64,000 nucleotides of DNA from Crossaster papposus. Taxonomy: Eukaryota > Echinodermata > Asteroidea > Velatida > Solasteridae. How positions within the stretch are numbered: the first letter of the stretch is position 1; each line of letters begins with the position of its first letter. The stretch is taken from NCBI GenBank assembly GCA_037893245.1, contig JBAIAA010000704.1, positions 372,001 through 436,000 on the forward strand, written 5' to 3'. Positions 53,201 to 59,785 of the stretch are shown one piece after another. The position numbers were made by a program, and so were the translations under genes. The notes below the pieces were generated by a model that was given only the letters and a program-made list of their open reading frames with translations, did not search any database and was not told the DNA's origin.

Positions 53201-56200
53201 CATCCAACACAAGGGTTTGGTGGAGTCCAGCTGTTTAGTGCACAGGGTGTTGGGATGAATGAGGAAGGTTCCTAGTAAATCAGCAAAAGGAGTCAGGGTT
53301 GAAGTATCAAAGTGGTCAGAATCAGATCTTTCAGCACATTCTGTCTACCTTTAGAGTAGCACCGTATGGCTTGTTGGACGTCATCTTGTTCCAGGCACAA
53401 TTCAGCGCAGCGTACCCACTCCTCCGTGTCTGTCGGTCGCAGGTGGGCCGCGATCAAAGAGAACTGAAAAACAAACGTTGGCATTATTTAAAAACAGAGA
53501 AAAAGACGGCGAGCACGATTTAATTGGCGGTTCCTCAAATTTGTCAATACAGTGGAAACGCCGCTATACCGAATATTCGTCAATACCAAACACTATCCTT
53601 GGCTCCCAATTTTTGTCTACAAAAATTCCAAACGGGATTATTTTATCATCACCAAGCCAAGGCGCACGATTATTTTTAACAAAACTTGATCCGAGGCGGG
53701 TTCAAGCCGATGGTATTAGGAAGCACACCCATGCATTCCCAGGCTTGCTTGCTGCTGACAGACATTTCCGGCCTTGCTCGTGACGTGTTTATGCGTCATC
53801 CGTTTTTCAATCTGGATAAAACTTTGCGTGTATATACGTCCTTCGGTGCGAACTCGTTAACCCTTTGCACTCAGCCCCGCGCTACATCTGACTTATAAGT
53901 CCCTTAAAAGCTCCTGGGGGTCCAAATATTCCACTAAAATATAGCCCTATTTGTAAGCTTTCCAATGATACATAATTATATGGGATTTGTACACTGTAAA
54001 TGATATTTGTATACAAATTAGCAACACGTATAAAATCTTCGAAAACAGGCCTGAGTTTAGAGGTTAAGGCCCCTTAATGAAGTTGACCGAGCGTTGGCAC
54101 CACGTTCTTTCTGCAGGATCCTGCAGACCTTTTTTAAACAAAAGAGCCCTTGGTAACACGTCCTAGCACGGGCCAAAACGGTTCATTTAAAAAGACTTGA
54201 ATATGTTAAACAAAATCCACCGTCCTTGGCTCCTGATTGTTGTGTCCAAACATATCAAACATTGTTGTTGAAAATATGTCACATTGTGCGACTTTACTCC
54301 CATATGTGATGCGATCACGCAAAATCAGTCGAAAGTAGGCCTTGGTCATTTTTAGGATTTTTACATATTCTTTTGTAGCGTACTTCAGGCTCCATTTCAG
54401 TGAAAACCAAATGTGAATACGACCTTTGGTTAAGAAATTACAACCATTTGAACACCAGCACGTTAAAAATAAAGAAACTGAGAAAATCATGTTTTTGTAT
54501 CACTTCCCTTCTGAATTTGGTTAAAAGAATGTTTTTATGTAAAAGAAAAGTATTTTTCAATTTTGATTTTTCCACCCCTACGAACATATTTTGGCCCGAT
54601 CTCAAAACAAGAATTGCTGAGTTCCGACTGAATTTGCTTGATCGCTTCACATATTGTGGGTATAACCGGAGGCCTAACCTGCAGTGACTTCTCCATGTCG
54701 TCTTTATCCTCGTAGATCATGGCCAGCAGCTGGTAGGGATCGGGGCAGCGAGGAGCCTGCCTGATGATCTCCAGACACATCGTGACGGCTTCCTGCTCGC
54801 TGCCCCGGGCGAAGCACAGATGGGCCTCTCCCATCAGACCTTGCAGGCCCTTGGGCACCCGATTGCGTCGTTGGCCCTTGGGCGCGCCCCGCTTGCCTTT
54901 CAGACGTCTCTCCTCTCGGCCCAGACGAAGCTCGTGCGACATGGGGGAATCTTCTGCGGAGAGAAACGTTGAGAAAAGGTTCGTCTATGGCCGTTTTCTA
55001 AACCCCTGCTGCGTCTCGGTTTCAGGCTTCGTTCGTGCAGTTTGGCAATGGTGATGGAGCCAGAGACGGAGCCTAAGCTTGGGTTTGAAACACGACCTTA
55101 GAAAACACAAGAGCAGGATGAGAACGAGAAAATAAACGGGCCGGCTGAAAGATTCTAAGTTCAGACAAATTCTAAGATTCTAAGTTCAAATTACCTACCC
55201 TGTTGTTGACTACGCAGATACTGAAAGGAAGCCATTACAACGCAAAAAAGAATTGCTGTAAAAACTACTAAGTCTGAACTAACTACTCCGTAGCTGGCCA
55301 TGCGGACAACTGTACATGCAGCTAACCCTAATCCTCCAAAATCCTCCTTGCAGTTTTGGAGGATTGAGGATAAATGGCAAAAAGTGCCAGTTTATTTTGC
55401 AGGAAGCAATGTGTCATGGTCGTAGGCCTTACCTAGCTTTTTTTTTAACGTTCAGCCATGCATACTGCAATACGCTCGATATTGTCCGCACTACTTCTTA
55501 ATGTCATCGGCATTGACTTAACCCATAGCAGTATTGGAGGAAGATTTTGGAAGATTAAGGCAATGGTCACCCTACCACTTAACAAAAGTGACCGGCTCTA
55601 CAAAAAGGTGTATTAAATTACGCTGTGCACTATCATGTTTATGGCCTGCTCAACGTTGAGAGGGTAAACATTTCATCAAAATGTGATTTTCATTTTTTTG
55701 TCATGAATGACATCTTTAATACCTACAGTTTCAGGTTTCATTCAAAGAAATGTTGATTTTGATGAATAAAGTGAAAAAAAACTATCGTTTTGTGTGCATC
55801 GTTCTGTTGTAGTACAGAGCCGGATAATTCAAAGTGTGTTTTCTCAGTTGTATAATTTGAACTACAATGCAGTAATCAATATGTAAACATGCCATATCTT
55901 CAAAATGAGAGGTGCTATATAGCTCTATTATATACCAAATGAAAGCTTATGGTGTGGGCTTTCTTACCATTTATATAACTCCATTTCCTTTTTTTGCCAC
56001 ATAATACACTTTTTTTTTTAGAGCCGGTCACATTTGAGGATTAAGGATGAATTCAATTCATACATGGTGGCAATTGAAGGATTTTGCAGGAATGAGGATG
56101 GTTCCTGGCCAAAAGAGTCTAGAGGGTTAGGGTTGAATTAATTAAAGAGGTTTATTGAGTTTAGTTCTCACAGACGAGTACAGGGCCCAATTTCATAGAG

Positions 56201-58473
56201 CTGCTAAGCAAAAAAACTTGCTTAGCACAAAAAGTCTTGCTCATTAAAAACAGGTTACTAGCCAAAATTATACATGTTTTTCATGCTAAGCAAGAAAACA
56301 GCTGATTATCAATCCAGAACAATAAAGATCAGGTACAAATTTGGTCTGTAACCTTGTTACAGGACAAAAATGTCATGCTAAGCAAATTGTTGTGCTTAGC
56401 AGCTCTATGAAATTGGCCCCAGGTACGTAGAGCACGTAAGATTTCAGTTTACTACCTGATGAGGATGTTAGTCCAGGCAGCCTTGCCTTTCGCGGCCGGC
56501 CGCGGGGCCTTTTCGGTGTCACTTGTGCTGGTCTGGATTTACATGGTCGGCCAACTTTTCCTGAAAGCAAACAATGAATACAAAATGATGAGATGTATGA
56601 TGAATGTCAATGAACCAACGATGTCCATCATTGGGTTAAGAAATAAATAACTTAACCCTTCTATGGTTTTACCTTTCAAAACCTTTCAAAATCTGCTTAC
56701 TTGACAAAATGGCTATAAATAAGTATGAACCTTTCAAAACAAGATTTTGTTGCTACTGCACTACTACACCTTTCAATACCTTTTGAAATGTTTTTTTTTT
56801 CTCACACCAGTTTGTTCAGAAAGTTGTTTTACCTTTCGAAATCTTTCATAGGTCCCCTTTGTCAGACAGTTTTCTCACCTTTCAAAACCTTTCAGTCCAG
56901 AAAACTTTAAAGGTTTTAAAAAGGTCAGACAATTCTATGGCAACTGCACTATATATAGGAGGGTTAAATTAATTCATATAGTAAATTCCAGCGTCACAGA
57001 CATTACACATTTTATACATTTGAGGGGAGAGGGGGAATTTGGGGACCTTAGGACTGTAGGAAATCAATCTCAGATGCCAACCTTTACGAGCACTGGTCCC
57101 AGGAGGGAAATACTCCTCATCCTTTTCGTCCAATAATTCTTTCTCTCCCTTCTCGTCTTGGTCCACCTCCTCCGCACCGCCATTATCTTCCTCTTCATCC
57201 TCGCTACCCTCGCTGGCATCCTTGTCAATTTCTCCGTCCTTCGTTTCCGCGGGCTCAGGAGGTTCATCGTCTGAAGCAAAGAACTTCAACAGCTGGGAAA
57301 ACAAAATAGTCAAGCAGCTTGAATGAACCAAGACGAGGCGTAAGCCGGGACGAGGCGTAAGCCGGGACGAGGCGTAAGCCGGGACGAGGCGTAAGCCGGG
57401 ACGAGGCTTAAGCCGGGACGAGGCGTAAACCGGGACGAGGCGTAAACCGGGACGAGGCGTAAACCGGGACGAGGCGTAAACCGGGACGGGGTATAACCCG
57501 GGACGCGGTGTAAACCAAGACGCGGTAAAAACCAAGACGAGGGGTAAACCAAGACGAGGGGTAAACTAGGACGAGGGGTAAACTAGGACGAGGGGTAAAC
57601 TAGGACGAGGGGTAAACTAGGACGAGGGGTAAACTAGGACGAGGCGTGAACTAGGACGAGGCGTAAACTAGGACGAGGCGTTAACTAGGACGTGGCGTAA
57701 ACCAGGACGAGCTATAAACCAGGACGAGGCGTAAACCAGGACGAGGCGTAAACCAGGACGAGGCGTAAACCAGGACGAGGCGTAAACTAGGACGAGGCGT
57801 AAACTAGGACGAGGCGTAAACTAGGACGAGGCGTAAACTAGGACGAGGCGTAAACTAGGACGAGGCGTAAACTAGGACGAGGCGTAAACTAGGACGAGGA
57901 GTAAACCAGGACGAGGGGTAAACCAGGACGAGGGGTAAACCAGGACGAGGGGTAAACCAGGACGAGGGTTAAACCAGGACGAGGGGTAAACTAGGACGAG
58001 GGGTAAACTAGGACGAGGGGTAAACTAGGACGAGGGGTAAACCAGGACGAGGGGTAAACCAGGACGAGGGGTAAACCAGGACGAGGGGGAAACCAGGACG
58101 AGGGGTAAACCAGGACGAGGGGTAAACCAGGACGAGGGGTAAACCAGGACGAGGGGTAAACAGGACGAGGGGTAAACAGGACGAGGGGTAAACTAGGACG
58201 AGGGGTAAACTAGGACGAGGGGTAAACCAGGACGAGATGTAAGCTTTTTTCTCAGATAGGACCACAAATTGGAAAAATCCCACTGGGCATGCATGTTGAT
58301 CCTGTATTAGGTTCAGGGAACCTCACAGGACTGGGAGTAGTGTCAATTATACTTACGTCTTGACCTTGTTTCCATTCAGTAAACTGAATTTCATCATTTA
58401 GGTACCTCATAAACTCATCTTTGTCGACGTTTATTTCTTCAACCACCACTCCACTCCTTTCATCTTCATCCAT
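38042..58473 (-). CDS. GTF3C3: General transcription factor 3C subunit 3 (TFIIIC102), complete gene
   Basis: GTF3C3 (yeast Tfc4/tau131 family) is the TPR subunit of TFIIIC. TFIIIC binds A and B boxes of tRNA genes and, through this subunit, recruits TFIIIB for RNA polymerase III; it acts in the nucleus. Nineteen exons from 58473 down to 38042 join with AG/GT boundaries and matching phase at every junction and total 2631 nt, or 876 aa (human 886). In order: an N-terminal segment resembling the start of the human protein; a very acidic region (residues 40-110); an AT-hook-like basic segment (about 112-140); a first TPR array (about 175-330, with LQGLMGEAHLCFARG and IAAHLRPTDTEEWVRCAELC); a linker (about 360-445, with VPDGLPIDLRAKLVVCLIH); and a second TPR array to the C terminus, including WLRYAECLTSLGQLEQ and ALCVLNGHNALVSG. 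Start chosen at MDEDERSG. The AT-hook was not expected from the human protein. Confidence 0.97.
38413..38654 (+). mobile_element. MITE family A, full-length copy
   Basis: TTAA-CCAGTTCGCGCCGG and CCGGCGCGAACTGG-TTAA, 242 bp. One of the least diverged copies. Intron 18 of GTF3C3. Confidence 0.9.
38853..38940 (-). CDS. GTF3C3: GTF3C3 exon 18
   Basis: 88 nt, phase 0 in and 1 out. Encodes AFAFLKRYEEFRGVSQETCY and NIGRAFQEL, matching GFSFLNRYLSLRGPCQESFY in human. Confidence 0.95.
39364..39660 (-). mobile_element. tRNA-derived SINE
   Basis: On the minus strand the head GTGTCGTGGTCGGGCGGTTA with GAGTTCGAGTCCC downstream is a Ser/Leu-type tRNA with A and B boxes. The body includes GTCCCGTGTGTTGTGTACTG and GCACGTAAAAGAACCCAG, a conserved SINE core seen in several marine invertebrates. 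Full-length-looking, about 300 bp; intron 17 of GTF3C3. Confidence 0.8.
40232..40435 (-). CDS. GTF3C3: GTF3C3 exon 17
   Basis: 204 nt, phase 0 on both sides. Encodes KLHENLALCVLNGHNALVSG, then FKNAIGEYIRGFRQKPNDPF and CQKYTNKRHSLSVQ. Contains the highly conserved ALCVLNGHNA motif. The acceptor region CTTCTTAG|AAG has a second AG three bases on. Confidence 0.97.
41290..41735. mobile_element. MITE with TATGTGACRCGCTCCATCG ends
   Basis: TATGTGACACGCTCCATCGT and, inverted, TATGTGACCCGCTCCATCGA; the pairing continues through AGGAATAAGTC. About 446 bp, flanked by TA-rich sequence. Intron 16 of GTF3C3. Confidence 0.85.
42000..42468. repeat. Dispersed repeat sharing TTTGGAAATGGC and TTCAACAGT blocks
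   Basis: ACACATCTTTGGAAATGGCA, ATAATTTCACAGGGTCTTTA and TTTTGGATAGTTGCCAAATG recur in part at 8960-9290 and 53040-53190. The element boundaries are not resolved. Confidence 0.5.
42469..42980. mobile_element. MITE with TATGTGACCCGCCACGGCAA ends
   Basis: TATGTGACCCGCCACGGCAA and, inverted, TATGTGACCCACCATGGCAA, continuing through AACCAGTC. About 512 bp. Shares only the TATGTGACC end with neighbouring MITEs. Confidence 0.85.
43216..43314 (-). CDS. GTF3C3: GTF3C3 exon 16
   Basis: 99 nt, phase 0 on both sides. Encodes HSNSAAVWNLFSFVTNLTND and TRHHKFCLRLTLK, matching PQLWNIFNQVTMHSQDVRHH of human. Confidence 0.95.
43525..43935. mobile_element. MITE with TATGTGACCTGTCATCA ends
   Basis: TATGTGACCTGTCATCATAA and, inverted, TATGTGACCTGTCATCACAA; pairing extends over about 35 bases to AAAGTCG. 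About 411 bp. Confidence 0.88.
44097..44183 (-). CDS. GTF3C3: GTF3C3 exon 15
   Basis: 87 nt, phase 0 on both sides. Encodes DVEVIGICVYFLKSNYRRVY and EEMRGLVSK. Acceptor TTCACAG, donor AAA|GTGAGT. Aligns with YFGLSAAILDKNFRKAYNYI of human. Confidence 0.92.
44210..44416 (-). mobile_element. MITE family A, reverse copy
   Basis: TTAA-CCACTCCGCGCCGGG at the left and GCGGGCACCGG-TTAA at the right, diverged. It begins 27 bases upstream of exon 15, close to the region of its branch site and pyrimidine tract. Confidence 0.8.
44933..45105 (-). CDS. GTF3C3: GTF3C3 exon 14
   Basis: 173 nt, phase 1 in and 0 out. Acceptor TTTCCCCCCATCGCAG, donor CTG|GTAAGA. Encodes PKRLSGNLGVISHDNWFSLY, then CKTIHALVQLRQLEEAETIC and AVLASKRFTRESVQQL. 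Corresponds to DDWWNLLLKAIYSLCDLSRF of human. Confidence 0.94.
45484..45627 (-). CDS. GTF3C3: GTF3C3 exon 13
   Basis: 144 nt, phase 1 on both sides. Encodes SDDEVTADVQLIWQRSMLLY, then SKGLLTEFTRDGLLLLSAYF and SQVADKN. Similar to LKLLLHRSTLLFSQGKMYGY in human. Confidence 0.93.
45730..45921 (+). mobile_element. MITE family A, internally deleted copy
   Basis: TTAA-CCAGTTCGCGCC and GAGAGAACTGG-TTAA with about 50 bases missing after the left end. Intron 12 of GTF3C3. Confidence 0.85.
46113..46293 (-). CDS. GTF3C3: GTF3C3 exon 12
   Basis: 181 nt, phase 0 in and 1 out. Encodes AAVWLRYAECLTSLGQLEQS, then AMAYRQVLQKAPGHLDARIA and LSSIEQQQGNTDIALELLST. Very close to VVWLRHAECLKALGYMERAA of human. Its 3' splice site and first half are duplicated several times upstream, towards higher coordinates. 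Confidence 0.96.
46199..46893. repeat. Tandem duplication of a GTF3C3 3' splice site and half exon
   Basis: Five units of about 105-180 bases, starting near 46199, 46327, 46458, 46606 and 46789. Each contains, on the minus strand, a GTGCGTYAG acceptor followed by sequence like the start of exon 12 (GCCGCTGTGTGGCTTCGTTA) and running to GTCCTGCAGAAGGC. Only the unit at 46199-46326 is joined to the rest of exon 12. Unit 4 has a further 18-bp tandem (GGCTCACAGCATAACGGA, four times, 46667-46738). Confidence 0.9.
47355..47416 (-). CDS. GTF3C3: GTF3C3 exon 11
   Basis: 62 nt, phase 1 in and 0 out; acceptor TATGGTAG, donor CTT|GTAAGT. Encodes CYTDSLPLLQALVKTDNYNL, matching YNSALPLLSALVCSERYNLA of human. 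Confidence 0.92.
47522..47640. mobile_element. Small palindromic MITE family I, copy 2
   Basis: GGCCATTTTCCAAACCCAAG pairs with AGCTGGGGTTTGGAATACAG. It is followed at 47644 directly by a family B copy. Confidence 0.7.
47644..47939. mobile_element. MITE family B, copy
   Basis: TAAAGGTAGGATACACATTG and AATGGTGTATGCTACCTTTA. Shorter than 12211-12594 because of a gap after the left end. Confidence 0.8.
47995..48219. mobile_element. MITE family C, copy 3
   Basis: GGGGCCAATTTCATAGAGCT and AGCTCTGTGAAATTGTCCCC with TGCTTAGCA motifs. It ends 12 bases from the donor side of GTF3C3 exon 10 (48232), so its right end lies within the 5' splice-site neighbourhood. Confidence 0.88.
48232..48316 (-). CDS. 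GTF3C3: GTF3C3 exon 10
   Basis: 85 nt, phase 0 in and 1 out. Encodes EVISLLLTKDPSMMGDLFLD and IAEAYVEL, matching EDMGDLYLDVAEAFLDVGEY of human. Confidence 0.95.
48427..48820. mobile_element. MITE family F, copy 2
   Basis: TTTAAGGGATCGTAAACGTT and AACGTATACGATCCCTTTAA. It shares its last bases with the start of the next element (family B at 48819), so the two abut. Confidence 0.88.
48819..49190. mobile_element. MITE family B, full-length copy
   Basis: AAAGGTAAGATACACCATTT and AATGGTGTATCCTACCTTTA. Opposite internal order to 12211-12594 (GCAGATATC end first). Intron 9 of GTF3C3. Confidence 0.85.
49371..49473 (-). CDS. GTF3C3: GTF3C3 exon 9
   Basis: 103 nt, phase 2 in and 0 out; donor AGG|GTGGGT. 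Encodes QDSVVVEVPDGLPIDLRAKL and VVCLIHCKQFKSS, matching IPDGVPIDITVKLMVCLVHL of human. Confidence 0.93.
49963..50116 (-). CDS. GTF3C3: GTF3C3 exon 8
   Basis: 154 nt, phase 1 in and 2 out; acceptor TTTTCTGCAG, donor CAAG|GTCAGG. Encodes VNMLAELHIASRQYHSALQV then ISDHCGVGL and DILDLEQLSLADRET. Starts with the DVNIAAELYISNKQYDKAL-type motif. Confidence 0.95.
50318..50506 (-). mobile_element. MITE family A, reverse copy truncated at both ends
   Basis: Contains the AACGAAACTCGATCCGAGGC and CTTGCTCGCTGCTGACAGAC blocks and ends at TCTCCGGCGCAAACC. The terminal TTAA parts are lost. Confidence 0.75.
50678..50923 (+). mobile_element. MITE family A, full-length copy
   Basis: TTAA-CCAGTTGGCGCCGG and CCGGCGCGAACTGG-TTAA. 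Its end is 36 bases from the low-coordinate edge (donor side) of GTF3C3 exon 7. Confidence 0.88.
50960..51047 (-). CDS. GTF3C3: GTF3C3 exon 7
   Basis: 88 nt, phase 0 in and 1 out. Encodes TYHQNGDIVSAVDILNHAFA and KHAKLISSE, matching YYEANDVTSAINIIDEAFSK of human. Confidence 0.95.
51222..51458 (+). mobile_element. MITE family A, 5'-clipped copy
   Basis: Starts at TCTTCGCGCCGGATGACG without the TTAACCAG end and finishes CCGGCGCGAACTGATTAA. Intron 6. Confidence 0.85.
51560..51620 (-). repeat. tRNA-like fragment (B box and anticodon-arm remnant)
   Basis: On the minus strand CCGGAGGGCACAGGTTCGAG and TCCCGCCTTGCC read like the 3' half of a tRNA or tRNA-derived SINE. No A box was found. Family unassigned. 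Confidence 0.35.
51762..52280. mobile_element. About 515-bp repeat family G, copy 2
   Basis: Near-complete relative of 9311-9816 in the same orientation, from TTACCCTAACCCCCTAGGCT to GTAGTTAATAGGGTTAA. A few short insertions and deletions distinguish the copies. Intron 6 of GTF3C3. Confidence 0.85.
52452..52618 (-). CDS. GTF3C3: GTF3C3 exon 6
   Basis: 167 nt, phase 1 in and 0 out. Encodes IRYNPPELSNHMKRIHLYEQ, then LKDTKKVIECHQVLLKALPE and GEQYMQLAKDLVK. Matches the SSLYEQMGDHKMAMDGYRRI TPR of human. Confidence 0.95.
53349..53463 (-). CDS. GTF3C3: GTF3C3 exon 5
   Basis: 115 nt, phase 0 in and 1 out. Encodes FSLIAAHLRPTDTEEWVRCA and ELCLEQDDVQQAIRCYSK, nearly identical to FELIAAHLNPSDTEEWVRLA of human. 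Strongest single anchor of this gene. Confidence 0.98.
53633..53860 (-). mobile_element. MITE family A, reverse copy, 5'-clipped
   Basis: Starts near GGGATTATTTTATCATCACC and ends CGGTGCGAACTCG-TTAA. It may have inserted in a repeat containing CGCCGCTATACCGAA, which also occurs near 15320-15370 as GTTCGGTATAGC tandems. Confidence 0.8.
54480..54658. repeat. Dispersed repeat family K, copy 2
   Basis: Shares CACTTCCCTTCTGAATTTGG, CCACCCCTACGAA and GAGTTCCGACTGAATTTGCT with 14680-14840. It ends about 20 bases from the donor side of GTF3C3 exon 4. Confidence 0.7.
54679..54953 (-). CDS. GTF3C3: GTF3C3 exon 4
   Basis: 275 nt, phase 1 in and 0 out; acceptor TCTCTCCGCAG, donor CAG|GTTAGG. Encodes a basic stretch (SHELRLGREERRLKGKRGAP) and the first TPRs (LQGLMGEAHLCFARGSEQEA; MCLEIIRQAP; LLAMIYEDKDDMEKSLQ). 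Matches LRGLMGEANIRFARGEREEA of human. GC-rich. Confidence 0.97.
54985..55101. mobile_element. Small palindromic MITE family I, copy 3
   Basis: GGCCGTTTTCTAAACCCCTG pairs loosely with AAGCTTGGGTTTGAAACACG. Located about 30 bases upstream of exon 4. Confidence 0.65.
55585..56034. mobile_element. MITE with GTGACCGGCTCTA ends
   Basis: AAAGTGACCGGCTCTACAAA and, inverted, AATGTGACCGGCTCTAAAAA, continuing through GTGTATTA. About 450 bp; another member of the group with (T)GTGACC termini. Confidence 0.8.
56183..56420. mobile_element. MITE family C, copy 4
   Basis: GGGCCCAATTTCATAGAGCT and AGCTCTATGAAATTGGCCCC with TGCTTAGCA motifs. It ends 35 bases from the donor side of exon 3. Confidence 0.88.
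56456..56560 (-). CDS. GTF3C3: GTF3C3 exon 3, AT-hook-like
   Basis: 105 nt, phase 1 on both sides; acceptor TTGCTTTCAG, donor CATCAG|GTAGTA. The only open frame encodes KVGRPCKSRPAQVTPKRPRG, then RPRKARLPGLTSSS. PKRPRGRPRK is a canonical AT-hook (RGRP core with flanking basics), which would bind the minor groove of AT-rich DNA. Being a multiple of three it could be skipped in frame. Confidence 0.88.
56652..56966. mobile_element. Repeat family J (CCTTTCAAAACC), copy 2
   Basis: TTAACCCTTCTATGG at the left and TATATAGGAGGGTTAA at the right enclose CTTTCAAAA-rich sequence like that at 11698-12085. Confidence 0.75.
57082..57292 (-). CDS. GTF3C3: GTF3C3 exon 2, acidic region
   Basis: 211 nt, phase 0 in and 1 out; acceptor TTTTCCCAG. 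Encodes LLKFFASDDEPPEPAETKDG, then a Glu/Asp-rich stretch and EEYFPPGTSARK. The acidic low-complexity block corresponds to the poly-glutamate region near the human N terminus. Confidence 0.93.
57327..58240. repeat. 17-bp minisatellite (about 53 copies) in GTF3C3 intron 1
   Basis: Unit TAAACCAGGACGAGGGG with variants TAAACTAGGACGAGGCG and TAAGCCGGGACGAGGCG. Variant types form contiguous blocks. It occupies most of the first intron; long minus-strand frames across it (17-residue peptide period) are artefacts. Confidence 0.95.
58357..58473 (-). CDS. GTF3C3: GTF3C3 exon 1 (start)
   Basis: 117 nt = 39 codons, donor GAC|GTAAGT, phase 0. Encodes MDEDERSGVVVEEINVDKDE, then FMRYLNDEIQFTEWKQGQD. The latter resembles LIDYLEGKISFEEFERRREE near the human start. 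This is the first ATG after a stretch without a recognised coding exon, so it was taken as the start. Confidence 0.88.
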
Positions 58474-59785
58474 AGCATATAATATCGGTATCTATACTAA
58501 TCAAAAGAAAGAAAACATTAATCTATTGGTAAAGAATATTGCAACAGGACGCTTTTTTAAAAATCTGAAAATCACAATATAATGTTGGACTTACCTTAGA
58601 CAGAAGCCTGAACTGAAAATCATGCAAAATAAATTCAGGCCAACTTTACTCACTTTTAGCCGATACAATTCTCAAAAAGTTTCATGAGTCTAAGGAAGAG
58701 GTCCTCACTATTTCACCAGCCAAGTTTGAAATTTGAAGTCTGAAATCAATTTTTAAACAAGTTTTCTTTAGAATTTTGTACTGGAGAGTAAAGCCACATG
58801 AGTTTATTTTGAAGACTAAGACTAGACTTGTGCATGTCCATCTATTTGACCAGACTGATCTCTTCAGTGGTACTGGTACTACCATTATACATGTTTTTTT
58901 TGACACGGTTTACTGACTTAGCACTAAAGGACTGGTTGTTTTATGTGCCAGTCTATTTTCTTGTGTTGCATGTCTAAATGTTAGACTCTCATAAACAGGT
59001 CAAAAGAAATAAGTCCCCCTGGGAAATTTGCATTTTTCTGGAAGACAGTTAGGCTCCTTAACCTGTTACAAAAATGTAAAATGTAGTCTGAAATGTTACA
59101 CATTTATTGTGCAATAAAGTTTCACCCAACAGTTAACCTTCGCCTTGAAATGCTGCCATTTATTAAATGTGAAGACCAATACAAATGACACTTTCTTGCA
59201 TAGGGATTGGACAAATGGAGAAAATCATGTTTTTACAGAATTTTTTAATATTCTTTCCTCACTTAATTTTCCTAAAGTGTACAAATGTAAACATGCATTT
59301 AATGTTTTTGTTTTTGTTTTTAATTTTCTAAATTTACGAAGTACAGTAAATTAGAGTCACCCGAGCAAAACAATTTTTTTAAAGCATGAAGGTTTTGTGG
59401 AAATGGAAAAAAAAAAATTTGGGTCCTTTCGTTTCAGTAATGAAATAAAAAATTAAAAAAACACATTAACCCTAACTCCCTCACCATTGTTATTAAACAA
59501 TACAATTCCTTTAAAATCCTCCAACTTCCTTTGTTGTGTAGGGAGTTAGGGTTAAATGCATGTTTACATTTGTACACTTTAGGAAATTAATACACGAGAG
59601 CACGAGTAAGTATTTAACGATAAACAGGAAAATGGTAACAAAACTGCCTGAAATATTAAATGGCGGCTTTTATCGTTCAATTTCTCGTGTTCAAAATAAC
59701 AACAGCGCGTGGCGTTGTATACCAACGCCAGGTTTGCGTGTCTATGTTCGGGCCACTTTTTGTTTGCGCAAGGTCGGTGCCATTA
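58474..59785. other. GTF3C3 5' flank, no gene recognised
   Basis: No conserved exon. AT-rich with several short minus- and plus-strand frames without recognisable content. TCTTTTGATTAG just upstream of exon 1 (minus strand) could be an acceptor joining a non-coding 5' exon. Confidence 0.45.

Noticed and set aside
55199-55220. 22-nt microexon between GTF3C3 exons 3 and 4
   Set aside because: It has AG/GT borders, but exon 3 ends in phase 1, which puts a TAG stop in it. Exons 3 and 4 join in frame without it.
57310-58283. Minus-strand ORFs with a 17-residue repeat
   Set aside because: They follow from the 17-bp minisatellite; only the part overlapping 57082-57292 is a real GTF3C3 exon.
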